From Flabesymbios commensalis (Eukaryota; Annelida; Polychaeta; Terebellida; Flabelligeridae), in assembly GCA_964017125.1 (NCBI GenBank), contig OZ024908.1:59364021-59428020 (forward strand): a DNA stretch of 64,000 nt. Direction: 5' to 3'. The notes under the pieces were generated by a model. The model was not told the DNA's origin and did no database searches. It saw only the letters and a list, made by a program, of their open reading frames with translations. Positions 45,038-57,448 of the stretch are shown here, piece by piece (within the stretch, counting starts at the first letter, position 1; every line of letters starts with the position of its first letter). The position numbers were made by a program, and so were the translations under genes.

Positions 45038-47338
45038 TTTGAAGTTTACAACAATGAAGTAAAAAATAAATGTAATTGCTTAAATATGTGCCAGCGTGTT
45101 CAACGAGCCATATTCACGGTAATGGTGTTAACAGTTTGTGTGTGGCATATATGAATTGCTCCAACCTGGAGGCGTGATTATCAGATTGTGGAGGAGGTAG
45201 AAATATAGGCCTATATCAAATCACCGTCCTGAAGGTCGGTGACACGTTAACCAATCGAATGGCCGTGGGTGGTGTCGGTGATCATTAAAAGTCCCCCTCC
45301 ACAAGGTATTTAGGATTAGACTAATCCGATGTATGTTTTTACCGCTATGTCTAAGAGGGGTGGGGGTCAGTCGAGCGTGACAGCGATAAGCCACTGAGTA
45401 CTATGTCTGTCATCTTCACACCTACGACTAATTAGCCCCAAATTGTAGCCGTCAACACATGTTTTGATTGCAGTCCCGGACGGGGAGTTATATAATGGTT
45501 TCTAACAATATATACGCTTTGAAAATTTGAAATTACGCACTTGCGTACCTTGCATAAAAGGCGGGTTTTCATACGGGCCCGGCCGTTCAAAAAGGGCCGG
45601 TGTCGTGTTTTAATTCATGGACGTCTTTAATTTGATGGACGGCAGCATGAACTGATGTTCAACAGTGTTCAATGAATAAATTAGGTCATATAATTTATTC
45701 TATCACAGTTATGGCTATAAAAACTGAATAATTAATTGCTGAGAGTGAATTACAATATATACTATACTTTTTAGTGATCGCATTTATTTTCACTTCATCA
45801 AAATGTGATGTAATAATATATTGTAGCTATGACCACCACCTTAACTGCTTGTCATGCGTAAAAAATGACACGGTAGAAAAAATATGTAAATACACTGTAT
45901 GTTCAATGGAGCTCGACAAATATATCTATAACTTAGCCGTATCTTTAGGACAAAAATATGAAAAAATATCGTTCAGTTTTTGTAAATATATCCCTTTTGA
46001 CTCTCGTAATTAGGTTGGTCAAATAAAAAATTAAATACGCCATAGTTGAATATCTTATTATTTAATTAAATCACATAAAAACAAATGTTTTTTTGAGCAC
46101 AATGACAATGGTGTGCAAATTGTTTTTGCTACACACATGGCTGAAAGTATTGAACCATTTAATTCGTCAATGTCGGTATTCCTCTGTGATCAAAACAATA
46201 CAATTACATTTTAGTTACTATAAGGTAATAATTGATTATGTATAATAAGTCAAAGAATAAACAATATAAATGCAGAACCAAATGATTGGTGATTTAAAAT
46301 TAAAACGTGTTTCTAGATGTTTTTTGCTAAAACAGGTCAACGTTATTGGGTTGCATAATTTTAACAATGAGTGTACGGAAGCAGACGCTTTTTCTGACCA
46401 TCACGACAGCTGTCATTTTTCTATATATTATATCTAATTTATCGATTATGTCTTCGGCCGTAGTATGTATTTTTGCTTTATTGTACGTTTACATTACTAA
46501 CAATGAATATTAAAACCCAAGCGTGACTTTATAAAATTGTATTTAAATAAAACAGGCACATTTCTGTTAGAATCACTCATGCATGACGTCATTCAGACAG
46601 GCATTTTTAAAAGGACGTCCGCTAATAAGCTCACGGCCACATCGACCCTTTAAAAGCGGCCAGACCCGCATAAAAAGCCACCCTTTATTCGAGTATGCTT
46701 CCTAACCTGATAACGCTAATATGAGCGTAGCATCGCCATAGCACCGTCGATGCTTCGCACTGCAGTTCGTGAACATCGGCAACCATCGGCGATGGAGTAC
46801 CCAAACCATCGAATGGGCTTTATACATCGCCCATGTTTACAAGAGCATTTTGGAACATCGCCGATGTGTCCGCGACATGTCTAGCCTTGGTGTACCTCAC
46901 CGAATGTTCGTCCACTATAATTGTGCGCTGCTCAGCGCTGTTCGGCGATATATCGCCGATAGTTCTTGGCGATGAAACATTGGGAGAAAATTTCAATGCA
47001 ATGTCTTGGTGAAGCATGGCGATTACTCGCGTACGTCGCTGATCATTTGTCGAACTACTGGCGCATGGTTGCGCTGCACAAATTTGTGTTATTTTTTTGA
47101 TTTTCAAATGGGAAAAATGTTTTTTTATCCTGCTCATTATTTTGACATTATACAGTCATGGCTTCACAACCATACTATGAGATAAGAAGAGTTTTACTTT
47201 GGGGGTCATTGTCCCGAAGAATGCAATATTTATTTTTTAAGCGCATTTCATTATTTTTTGTTTTTCTTAAGGAAATTGTAAGAATGATATCAATTTGACA
47301 TTAAAGTGAAGGCCGGCTTCCGTCCGCATTCATCATCA

Positions 47339-47395
47339 GGGCCCGTAATCTCGTACAAGTTACGATATATCGTAGGCTTCTGATTGGTCGCGGGC
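47339..47395 (+). repeat. Left inverted repeat bracketing the truncated laccase copy
   Basis: The stretch contains CCCGTAATCTCGTACAAG, TTACGATATATCGTAGGC and TTCTGATTGGTCGCG. It pairs in inverted orientation with 49081-49138 with only a few mismatches. It is absent from the corresponding site of duplicate A (near 23050). Confidence 0.85.
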
Positions 47396-49080
47396 GCTTG
47401 CTTTTATATCTAAGCAACAGTCCGTGAAGCCCAATATAATTATGTTGAAGCGCCACTTTACAAAGTGGTACTTGGCACCTTTTATTTTTCAGGGGACTAA
47501 TTAATTAGGTAATTAATCCTAATTCATTTATAATAATATGCCATTGATAAACAATGAATAACAAAGATATAATATGTGAACTCTTTATTGTTTCCAATTG
47601 AAAACATTATGAATTCAAGTAAAATGGAATTTGTGTTTTCACTTTTTTTCTTGTGTTAGTAAGAAATATACGTATTCGAGTTAGCAAGAAATATACTTGA
47701 ATTATTCCAGTTGGGCCAAGTTAATAATGATGAAAAGTGATTATGTTTACATATCAATTTAGATCATTTAACATGCAATATGTATGCATTGCTAATGTCA
47801 TCGAAGGAGATTTTTAGGGCCCTGGATGGATGTCATCTCTAACGGCGACGTTTGCCTTCCGCTTGAAGCTGGCGACGTTTCTGGTGATCGAGATATTTCT
47901 CGAACCCATCACTGGTGCCGAAGTCGAAGTTGTCGCAATAGGGGAAGTTTTCTGGCACGGTGGGCAGACTGTTGACGTAGAGGAGCATGGCCATGCTGCG
48001 TGTGTGACGCTGTGAGTGGCAGTGTAGCATCCAGTAGCCGAGGTTATCAGTGTGCATGCGTACCACAACGTATCCCTGAGGAGGAATGGTGACAGTGTTC
48101 TTCACCACTGGGCGATCTATGTTGAGGGTGGCAGGCTCGTTGGTCCACCTGGTCCAGCTGCAGTTAGGTGTGGTGCAGTTGATGTCTGGGTTGTTACCAA
48201 TGGGAGCGCCGGTCACTGGGTCCAGCGGGCCATAACCCACTTTCATCACAGCCACGCTGTTGCCATGGAGATGGACTGGGTGTGCAGCGAGAGAAGACTT
48301 GTGGTCATCATCGTAGTTGGTAAGCACCAACTGAACGATCTGGTTCTCAGCCAGGTTGATGGTGTGTGTACACTTACAGCCGTTTTCGCAGTGCTCGGCA
48401 TCACACATCACCCTTCTGTAATCAGCTGTACTGAACAGAGGCTGTTTGGGGTAGACAAATTCGTGTCCGTTGATACTGGCTCTGTTAGCGAAATTGAAGT
48501 TAAGGATCAGTTCACGATCTGGCAGACTGTTCAATCCATAGAGTTCAGTCATCTCTTCCTGGCTGTAGGTGGGGCGGGCTTCATCAATGGAGATACAGAT
48601 TCTGTTCTCGGCAGCTGGGAACCTCTCAAAGGGGCAGTTGAATACATGACATGGCTTAGCCTGTGTGCATCCAATAGGAGAAGTTGTTGGTTCTTCTTCA
48701 TCTCTTACTGTATCGTACTTGAGAATGGCACGGCCCTCATTCACGATGCTGTCAATTTGTCCGGTAACACCTGTCTTGATTCCAATTGTTTCAAAACGCA
48801 TCCAATATCTAGCTGGGCTCTGGTTCGTCCTGAGCTCGAAGTCCACGGTTTCTCCTGCATTGATGTAGAAGGATTGTACCTCAATGGGCTCAATGGAACC
48901 GTCATCTGTAGCGACAATGGTCAACATGTGCTGATCTACAGATACCCGCAGTGCAGTTTCAGTTCCTGTGTGAGCCACATGGAATCGCCAATTATTGCGT
49001 CCGGATCTTCCTGCGACTTCAAATACTTCCAAAGGCCACTGCTCCGTGGAGTGCATTTGACGTCCACGACCGTTGATCAG
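47396..49080 (-). pseudogene. Truncated third laccase copy with 3' flank
   Basis: This is a 1.68-kb direct copy of the adjacent 49146-50826. It holds the 3' flank, the polyadenylation signal (47584-47589), the stop and laccase codons back to LINGRGRQ, about residues 260-672. Domain 1 with its HFHG and HWYHSH copper ligands, the splice acceptor, exon 1 and the promoter are missing, so it cannot make an active oxidase. The remaining frame (47839-49080) is open. It shares Ser and Asn with copy B where copy A has Thr and Ser (DDGSIEP, DINCTTP), which shows it was copied from B. It adds a few changes of its own, such as VAGRSG for VEERSG. Confidence 0.9.
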
Positions 49081-49138
49081 CCATCTCGACCAATCAGAAG
49101 CCTACGATATATCGTAAGTTGTACGAGAATACGGGCTC
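49081..49138 (-). repeat. Right inverted repeat bracketing the truncated laccase copy
   Basis: CGACCAATCAGAAGCC, TACGATATATCGTAA and GTACGAGAATACGGGC are the reverse complement of 47339-47395. Downstream the host sequence resumes at CAGATGCCGCTTTTATATC, as in duplicate A. Confidence 0.85.
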
Positions 49139-49329
49139 AGATGCCGCTTTTATATCTAAGCAACAGACCGTGAAGCCCAATATAAATATGTTGAAGCGCC
49201 ACTTTACAAAGTGGTACTTGGCATCTTTTATTTTTCAGGGGACTAATTAATTAGGTAATTAATTCTAATTCATTTATAATAATATGCCATTGATAAACAA
49301 GAAATAACAAATATATAATATGTGAACTC

Positions 49330-49335
49330 TTTATT
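49330..49335 (-). promoter_or_regulatory. Polyadenylation signal, laccase copy B
   Basis: AATAAA on the minus strand about 250 nt after the stop codon, conserved in all three copies. Confidence 0.5.
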
Positions 49336-49584
49336 GTTTCCAATTGAAAACATTTTGAATTCAAGTAAAATGGAATTTGTGTTTTCACTTTTTTTCTTGT
49401 GTTAGTAAGAAATATACGTATTCGAGTTAGCAAGAAATATACTTGAATCATTCCAGTTGGGCCCAGTTAATAATGATGAAAAGTGATTATGTTTACATAT
49501 CAATTTAGATCATTTAACATGCAATATGTATGCATTGCTAATGTCATCGAGGGAGATTTTTAGGGCCCTGGATGGATGTCATCT

Positions 49585-51270
49585 CTAACGGCGACGTTTG
49601 CCTTCCGCTTGAAGCTGGCGACGTTTCTGGTGATCGAGATATTTCTCGAACCCATCACTGGTGCCGAAGTCGAAGTTGTCGCAATAGGGGAAGTTTTCTG
49701 GCACGGTGGGCAGACTGTTGACGTAGAGGAGCATGGCCATGCTGCGTGTGTGACGCTGTGAGTGGCAGTGTAGCATCCAGTAGCCAAGGTTATCAGTGTG
49801 CATGCGTACCACAACGTATCCCTGAGGAGGAATGGTGACAGTGTTCTTCACCACTGGGCGATCCAGGTTGAGGGTGGCAGGCTCGTTGGTCCACCTGGTC
49901 CAGCTGCAGTTAGGTGTGGTGCAGTTGATGTCTGGGTTGTTACCAATGGGAGCGCCGGTTACTGGGTCCAGCGGGCCATAACCCACTTTCATCACAGCCA
50001 CGCTGTTTCCATGGAGATGGACTGGGTGTGCAGCGAGAGAAGACTTGTGGTCATCATCGTAGTTGGTAAGCACCAACTGAACGATCTGGTTCTCAGCCAG
50101 GTTGATGGTGTGTGTACACTTACAGCCGTTTTCGCAGTGCTCGGCATCACACATCACTCTTCTGTAATCAGCTGTACTGAACAGAGGCTGTTTGGGGTAG
50201 ACAAATTCGTGTCCGTTGATACTGGCTCTGTTAGCGAAATTGAAGTTAAGGATCAGTTCACGATCTGGCAGACTGTTCAATCCATAAAGCTCAGTCATCT
50301 CTTCCTGGCTGTAGGTGGTGCGGGCTTCATCAATGGAGATACAGATTCTGTTCTCGGCAGCTGGGAACCTCTCAAAGGGGCAGTTGAATACATGACATGG
50401 CTTAGCCTGTGTGCATCCAATAGGAGAAGTTGTTGGTTCTTCTTCATCTCTTACTGTATCGTACTTGAGAATGGCACGGCCCTCATTCACGATGCTGTCA
50501 ATTTGTCCGGTAACACCTGTCTTGATTCCAATTGTTTCAAAACGCATCCAATATCTAGCTGGGCTCTGGTTCGTCCTGATCTCGAAGTCCACGGTTTCTC
50601 CTGCATTGATGTAGAAGGATTGTACCTCAATGGGCTCAATGGAACCGTCATCTGTAGCGACAATGGTCAACATGTGCTGATCTACAGATACCCGCAGTGC
50701 AGTTTCAGTTCCTGTGTGAGCCACGTGGAATCGCCAATTATTGCGTCCGGATCTTTCTTCGACTTCAAATACTTCCAAAGGCCACTGCTCCGTGGAGTGC
50801 ATTTGACGTCCACGACCGTTGATCAGAACGGACTCGAATGGGTACATCGATTCGATGCTGTTGTCAAAATTGAACCTCCTGTTGGCGAAGTTAAGGCAAT
50901 GCTTGCCAGAGCCTTGGGCGTTGGACTGATAGTCTCCGGTCTGGAAGGGGTTGTCTGATCTCACGCTTTCTGCGGGTGTATGGCCCCAGTCCATCACGGA
51001 CATGTCGTAGTATGGCATCTCTGGCTCGTCCTTATGTACCACGAGCATACCGAACAAACCGTCCATACGTTGGTCGCTGACATGACTGTGGTACCAGTGG
51101 GTACCAGCGGGCTCTGCGATGAAGCGGTATGTAAAGTTCAGACCTGGCTGGATGGGGCACTGTGTCACATATGGTACACCGTCCATCCACAAATTGTTGA
51201 ACTGGTGTATACCGTGGAAATGAAGAGTAGTAGCCTCAGAAAACATGTTGTTCACCACTTTGATCACAAC
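49585..51270 (-). CDS. Laccase-like multicopper oxidase, copy B, exon 2
   Basis: Residues 112-672 of the second intact gene, joined in phase 0 to exon 1 at 55388-55720 across a 4.1-kb intron. The copper motifs LHFHGIHQ, HWYHSH, HPVHLHG and LHCHSQRH are all present. It differs from copy A at three residues (Ala122 to Ser near NNMFSEA, Thr to Ser in DDGSIEP, Ser to Asn in DINCTTP), none at a copper ligand. It has the same TRSMAM spacing oddity after the last ligand motif as copy A. The intact frame, splice sites and promoter indicate a functional paralogue. A substrate cannot be told from sequence. Confidence 0.93.
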   Translation of the reverse strand, partial: VVIKVVNNMFSEATTLHFHGIHQFNNLWMDGVPYVTQCPIQPGLNFTYRFIAEPAGTHWYHSHVSDQRMDGLFGMLVVHKDEPEMPYYDMSVMDWGHTPAESVRSDNPFQTGDYQSNAQGSGKHCLNFANRRFNFDNSIESMYPFESVLINGRGRQMHSTEQWPLEVFEVEERSGRNNWRFHVAHTGTETALRVSVDQHMLTIVATDDGSIEPIEVQSFYINAGETVDFEIRTNQSPARYWMRFETIGIKTGVTGQIDSIVNEGRAILKYDTVRDEEEPTTSPIGCTQAKPCHVFNCPFERFPAAENRICISIDEARTTYSQEEMTELYGLNSLPDRELILNFNFANRASINGHEFVYPKQPLFSTADYRRVMCDAEHCENGCKCTHTINLAENQIVQLVLTNYDDDHKSSLAAHPVHLHGNSVAVMKVGYGPLDPVTGAPIGNNPDINCTTPNCSWTRWTNEPATLNLDRPVVKNTVTIPPQGYVVVRMHTDNLGYWMLHCHSQRHTRSMAMLLYVNSLPTVPENFPYCDNFDFGTSDGFEKYLDHQKRRQLQAEGKRRR

Positions 51271-51306
51271 CTGAAAAAGAAGAGGTTCGTCTTAGTGTCG
51301 CTGTGT

Positions 51307-51559
51307 TTTAACCCTTTCAAGCCTGAATTTACCATCGTCATCTTCATCCACTACAAACCGCGAATTGCTGTCGCAATTCTCGACTTGTAGCAGATGAAGA
51401 TGTTTTGATGTGGTTTAAAACCTAAAGAAAATTGCAATGCATTGGGAAAGCAGTTTCATGGAAATATTCATTCTAAAGCCTTGGTTGTAGGAAAATTAAG
51501 TATGTTTTCAGGGATGTGAAATGATGCTTTAATGCATCGTGAGGGCTTAAAGGGTTTAA
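51307..51559. mobile_element. MITE with TTTAACCCTTTCAAGCC ends (copy B)
   Basis: Counterpart of 25207-25459, in intron 1 of laccase copy B. The right end has drifted slightly. Confidence 0.6.
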
Positions 51560-52512
51560 TGATTACAGTTTTGGTTGTCTGTTTGTCGCAAGACAGACAG
51601 ACACACAGAAGTGTAGGTGGTTTTCATGGTAGAGTGGTGATCATCAGCTCACAGTAGCCACGAATACATACATTTTTTCTGTTTTATTTTTATTTTCCGC
51701 GCATAATTAATAAATGTCGCATGCAAAGAGAAACGGTCGCCCTATCTTTTTTCTCAGAGCCACAAATTGGTCGCTCTGAAACCCATGTCTAGCAGGAGAC
51801 ATATCTCCATACGAATCGCCGGTGAATTTGATTCGTACCGTATGTATGGTGCGTGGCGGTTTGGAGGAGTACGGGACATTTGATATTTCAGAAAATTTTA
51901 CGAGTCTCCCGAATCACTCCATTCGGCTTGAGATTCGTACGGGGCGTATCTCAATTCGGATTGTACGGATGACATACGTATTAATGTGTAACAGATCGTT
52001 GGGTTCGGATCAATAGAAATCTACGCATAGGCCGCAATGTAGCTATGTATGACATCCGAACCGTACAAATACAGTTTACGTAGGAGCCGGACCAGCCGAA
52101 TTGCAATCCGAATCATAATTATGCATCAGCACATAACGTACCGATTCGATTCGTATGCTGGGTATTCTCTGAAACGCAGTGACGTCACCGGAAACCGTTT
52201 TGAATGGGAACTCGGTGATACATCATTGTATTAGCTAGCTCGGTGACAACAGAGGAGGTCAAGGCCATAGAGTTTCGCAGAATTCCGAATCAGCCGTACT
52301 GTGCGTATGACCTACTAATCTTTACAGTATACCATCCCGAAGTGGGATACGCACGAAGCGAACTGCGATTTGTAAACGGCCCGAATCGAGAAACATACCA
52401 CCCATTTCTGTTCTCTTGATTGCTAACTTGTATACCATTTTTTTCATTGTAATCAAATTCGACGAATTTTCATACCTGAATGGCAATTTTTCGGATTGTT
52501 CAGGGTCTCTAT

Positions 52513-53260
52513 CAGTAGGGGAGAGGCGGGCAAAGGGGGAAGATGGGCAAAGGGGGCCATCAATGATATTTTAATTGTGGCATGTTGTATGAAATATTAA
52601 TGAAGTCATAGTTATGAATTATGAGCATACACTGTATGTATACAAAAAACATAAATAGACATCTCATACATATCTTAGATAGAAATAATAGACGAAAAGG
52701 AGTTTTTGGCAACAATCTTATGAATAAAGGCTTATATATTTGTATTAATATCTTAATGAATTTATGTGATTTCTTCTGAAAATCTTTACTTTTGTGTGGT
52801 ACATTATATTGTCTTCGTTTTCTTCGTTGTCATTACTCTAGTCAGGAGACCACTTTGGGGAGAAATAATAGGCTAAATTTCCCACCTCTACCCCTTGGGC
52901 AAAGGGGGCCAGGGCAAAGGGGGCCAGGCCATTTCAATACAAGGACCATACAGCATGGCCCCCTTAACTTGACATGGGTACATATTTCCCACACTAATCC
53001 CAGTGAACGGAAGTATTTAATATATTACTTAGTATTATGTCCAACTAAGCATGTCACCATATACATCAAATGAAAGTTTTTTTTCATATCTGTTTTATTA
53101 GGCTCACTTCAATGTACACACTTGTGTATCAAAATAATAAAAAGTACCAATGTGGGGGTGGCCCCCTTTGCCCAGTGCGCTGGCCCCCTTTGCCCAAGCT
53201 ATTGGGCACTTTGAGAGCAAATCTATTTGGCTTACAATTAAAATAAGGTATCCTTGAAAC
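52513..53260. mobile_element. GGGCAAAGGGGGCC element, right end deleted (copy B)
   Basis: Left end and motif copies are as in 26450-27309. After CCTTGAAACACTA the sequence jumps directly to TAGTTCGTATGATGCG, so the right terminal repeat present in duplicate A is missing. Confidence 0.65.
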
Positions 53261-53753
53261 ACTATAGTTCGTATGATGCGTAATAAATTCGTATCGTATC
53301 GCCATTCGCTCGTGCTCGGATCGATCGTAGCGTGCGTATCGCTATGGGTATTGTTATAGTTCATTCGGGCAACTGTGTACGGCTGGTACGTAAATATGGT
53401 AAAGACATACGTCAGGTCCGGCAAATTTATTTGTAAGGTTTGTCCCATAGGGCATGAATTCATATGTAATGCTGTGGGAGTGCTTTAGTAAGGTACGGGT
53501 AGCGGTTCGAATGCCATTCTGCAAGTACGTAGGCTATCTCCTTCCCCCGAACCACCACGAATGGCTGATTCGGAGAGAATATGTAAAATAATGCGTATGG
53601 TTCGGGAATTTTTTCATTCGAAATCGTGCGACCCATTCGTCCCGCTGCGGGGCTTGGTTAGACAGCCCCTCAAGAAAACAATTTTGTCCTGGTGTTTTAA
53701 GGGCAGTTACACACTCTAATGGCGGTAACGTTTATACTCTTTTCCATGGAGCC

Positions 53754-53959
53754 TACTGTAGATGTGGTAATTTTCGCGTGTTAAGATTTTCGCGAATTTG
53801 TGACTTTCACGAAGTCTAGAATTCGCGACTTATCAATTTTTCTGATAAGTAGTGCCATGATAATAATAATTTCGCGAGATTCTTAAATACGCGAATTTGT
53901 CATCTTCGCGAAATTCGCGAAAAATTAGAACCTCGCGAATATTATCAGATCGATATTAT
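53754..53959. mobile_element. MITE, CTGTAGATCTGG family (copy B)
   Basis: Counterpart of 27837-28041. Confidence 0.65.
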
Positions 53960-54040
53960 CTAAAATTCTAAGAATTAGCGATAAACACATAAAGTTTTTT
54001 TTTTGTATCGCGCCATGCGTAATCGAGCCATGCCGGTAAA

Positions 54041-54131
54041 CGCAAAACATTTGTATAACATTTGTACAAGGTTAGACCAACGTCGAAGACGCTGGGCTGA
54101 CGTTGTATGAATGTTATGCAAATGGTTTGCG
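54041..54131. repeat. Short foldback repeat (copy B)
   Basis: Counterpart of 28122-28214, with CGCAAAACATTTGTATAACA at its left end. Confidence 0.55.
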
Positions 54132-55164
54132 TTTGCTTGGATCATTATCATGATTATATTATTATTGTAGAAGTCTATTTGAAGTAGAAGTCTATTTTTG
54201 TCAGACGCAGCGAAGTATGTCTTGTAATAATGTCGGATCAAGCATTATTTAAATGTTTCGGATAGTTTCAATGGTACATTTGAAATAAAAGCACTGCAAA
54301 TTTTCACACCATTTCTCATATCATTCTGTCAGCCTATTTTCAATTTATTTTCGATAGTAATTTTACACTCCTTGAAGATTGTTATTGTTCAATAAACCCT
54401 CAATCTGACGTCTGTAGACGTCAGATTCTGACGTCTAAGGAAAATCCACGCAATAAAAGAATAAAAAAAAATTACTATGGGCTTAGAACCATAACATATG
54501 TATTCAGATGAATCGGAAAGAGCTAACTAAAACATTTATGATGGAAAAAACCTTGGTCACCATAATTTAAATCAAAATATTTCAACGTTTTAACCCTTAA
54601 AGCGCTGAATTAATGTGTAAAAAACTTCGCGACCAAAAGGTTTTTTTTAATTTGAAATCATCATAAATGTCTCTTTGTGATTCATTTGAATACCTATATG
54701 TTATGGGCCTACGGCCGTTATATATTGATATGTTGTTTCTTACAGTGCGGGGGTAGACTTTAGTTGTCAGCGCGGGAAACAAAAATTATGTATAATATAT
54801 TTTTATTTAATTTTACTTTCAAGTGTAATTATCATGTATAAAGTTGTATGCTTTTAAAAATTGCTCTATTTGTAGTTGTTTTATAAGTTTTCTACGCTTT
54901 CCAGAGGGTTTGTTTGCTACTTTTATACTAGCATATAATTATTTTATCTCTGGTTTTAGCGCGGAAAACAAAAATTATGTATATTATATTTCTATTTAAT
55001 TTTACGTTTAAGTGTAATTTTAAATCTAATTACCATATAAATTTTATTCTGGATGTCGAACTTAGTTAGGGTGCTGGTCACCTGTTCGACATCCTGATGT
55101 ACACAATTTTACTTACAATTGCATATTTGTACGATTACTGTATATACTTGTGTATATAAAGCCT

Positions 55165-55373
<209 letters not shown>

Positions 55374-55387
55374 GTATATCTACATAC

Positions 55388-55720
55388 CTGAGAGCCTTCC
55401 TTCACGTGGATGTTGGGTCCGGGGAACTGGTCGTTGATGACAATGATGTCACGTTGCTGACCGTCAAGAGTCACCACCTTCTTCAGAGCGTCTTCGGGTA
55501 CAGGTTTCGACACCAGCTTGTCGCGGAACTCGTTGGCGCGGGTCACCAGCTGGCTTCCCTGCAGCCCCACATCGTAGCGGCCGGGGCCGTCTTTGTAGAG
55601 ATGGGAAGACCTGCGCTCCACGACAAACTCGAACTCGCAGACTCCTTCGCAGATCTCGTCATCTGCGGTGGCCATCCCGACCAAGGCCGCTAAGAGCAGC
55701 ACTGCTGATGTGCCCCTCAT
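55388..55720 (-). CDS. Laccase-like multicopper oxidase, copy B, exon 1
   Basis: Residues 1-111, protein-identical to copy A: signal peptide MRGTSAVLLLAALVGMATA, the CEGVC cysteines and the start of cupredoxin domain 1. The exon ends CAG|GTATGT. An open frame continues into the AAAT array as a YLFI repeat, but that part is intron, not protein. Confidence 0.92.
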
Positions 55721-55801
55721 GGTGCTAACTTTAGGACGTCAGATATAATAAATTATGTTGACAACTACAACATTTTCTGGTTAGACTTCAGGCGCGGCTC
55801 G

Positions 55802-55837
55802 ATTTTTATAGGAAAATGCAAATTAGGGATGACGTCA
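55802..55837 (-). promoter_or_regulatory. Candidate laccase promoter, copy B
   Basis: TATAAAAAT (55802-55810), ATTTGCAT (55816-55823) and TGACGTCA (55830-55837) on the minus strand have the same spacing as in copy A. Confidence 0.5.
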
Positions 55838-56212
55838 ATGATTGTGATTTTCGGCATTTGACTGACATTTGAATCCGCTTCCACGATTGGCTTATGCATT
55901 TCGTCGCCTTCTGATACGTTGATTTTCGAAACGGGCGGTACCACAAACGATTTTTCGGAGAAGGGAGGGGATTCATAAATCGAACTGGTAGGGAGGGGTA
56001 CTTTAGAGCGCAAATACTTCACAATTCTGCTTGCTTGGCGATGCATGCACTTCTCCTGGATTTTAAGGGCTGATTATTAATCAGCCTATTTATTTCTGCT
56101 CTGCAAAGCCAAAAGGCAGTATATGATTATTTGTGAAGTAAGCAGACTGCTACTTTTAGCTTTGTACGGCAGTGCTATTAAATTAAATGTTCGGCATGCG
56201 CAACCCAGGAAA

Positions 56213-56532
56213 ATGAAATGAAATGAAATGAATCGGGCTTTAGGCCACCTTTGTGCACATATAGGCTAAACTGGGCCAGGAGAACCTCCTGAGGATGGTG
56301 AGATGATTGAGATGACACTGTCCTCCAGACACAGGATTCGAAATTCGAACCCTGGCGGTCTGAGGCCGAGCACGCTACCTCTCGGTCACGGAGGCTCCCC
56401 ACAATACTAACTTTCACACGTGGATGGGGAAGAAACAATTTTGTTTCTTTCAAACCGCCGAGACCGGGAACCGAACCCCGGACTCTGGCGTGAAAGGCAG
56501 CGGTGCTAACCACTACCCTAGGGCCCCCGCCC
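56213..56532 (-). mobile_element. Dimeric tRNA-derived SINE, copy B only
   Basis: It is flanked by the 15-bp duplication GCGCAACCCAGGAAA (56198-56212 and 56533-56547); duplicate A has one copy at the empty site near 30105. On the minus strand the first tRNA-like unit has GTAGTGGTTAGCACCG (A box) and GGTTCGGTTCCCGG (B box). The second begins GGGGAGCCTCCGTGACCGAG with A box GAGGTAGCGTGCTCGG and a B-box-like GGTTCGAATTTCGAATCC. A body with CCCAGTTTAGCCTATATGTG follows, then a CATTT-repeat tail. The long perfect duplication and intact boxes indicate a recent insertion. Confidence 0.9.
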
Positions 56533-56547
56533 GCGCAACCCAGGAAA

Positions 56548-56640
56548 CACAAAAACATCTGTATAACATTTATACAACGTCGGCCCAACGTCTTCGACGT
56601 TGGGCCGACGTTGTATAAATGTTATACAAATGGTGGTGTG
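56548..56640. repeat. Short foldback repeat (ACGTTG class, copy B)
   Basis: GTATAACATTTATACAACGT pairs with ACGTTGTATAAATGTTATAC around CCCAACGTCTTCGACGTTGGG-type core. Counterpart of 30111-30206. Confidence 0.75.
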
Positions 56641-56980
56641 GTGGGAAGTTACCACGTTTGTAATCAAAGGGGGTACATTTTGAAAGAAGAAGCATTATGA
56701 GTCGCCGGTGCGAGACGTATACACTATGTGCTCCAAACAGCAATAACTGCTTACGTTTCAAGTTAGCTGCCACCGCGATTTCTTTCTCCCCGCCAGAGCG
56801 TTGGTAGGATCATGGAGATAGCGGACAGTTTATCCTGGCGTTACCAGGTTAAAAGTTCAGTTCAGTGTTTGATCAAGTCTATTCTAGAAAGTTTTCAATG
56901 ATCACGGCCGCCAGCAGACTATTGTCGACGTAGCTGTCAATGGCAGAGCTAGATGTTTATGAAACGTGTAAAGCAGCTAC

Positions 56981-57070
56981 CCCACTGGGCACACGACGTT
57001 GTTGCGATCGACGTTGAATCAACGTCATTAACGTTGATTCACGTCGCTGCAACGTCGTGTGTCCAGTGGG
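56981..57070. repeat. 90-bp foldback CCCACTGGGCACACGACGTT (copy B)
   Basis: Same as 30531-30620. Confidence 0.75.
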
Positions 57071-57281
57071 ATAAAATGTAAAGTCCAAAAAATTGCACAT
57101 AACAGTACTGCCGTATAAAGCCAAAAACCAGTATCTGCTTACTTTACAAGTAAGCAAATGCTGTCGGTCTATAGACACTCTCTGTGAAAAAAATGTATAT
57201 AGGTGAACGGACCTATATTCAAAATGACTTGGTTGAAACTGGATACTATAATAATAGCAAGGAATAAATGACAGGTTGACA

Positions 57282-57285
<4 letters not shown>

Positions 57286-57329
<44 letters not shown>
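57286..57329. repeat. ATT microsatellite
   Basis: An uninterrupted ATT run, longer than its interrupted counterpart at 30834-30866 in duplicate A. Confidence 0.9.
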
Positions 57330-57448
57330 AATTTAATGACAATGGACTATGCACTAATCTAGATGAATAATTATATTATAGATATTATTGAGTGACTTTA
57401 GAAGTTGCCACATTCCCAGTTTCCCAAAACTTAATTTCATATCGCGGT

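Noticed and set aside
56213-56532. Two real tRNA genes
   Set aside because: The tRNA-like units are fused to a SINE body and flanked by a 15-bp target duplication, so this is a retroposon.
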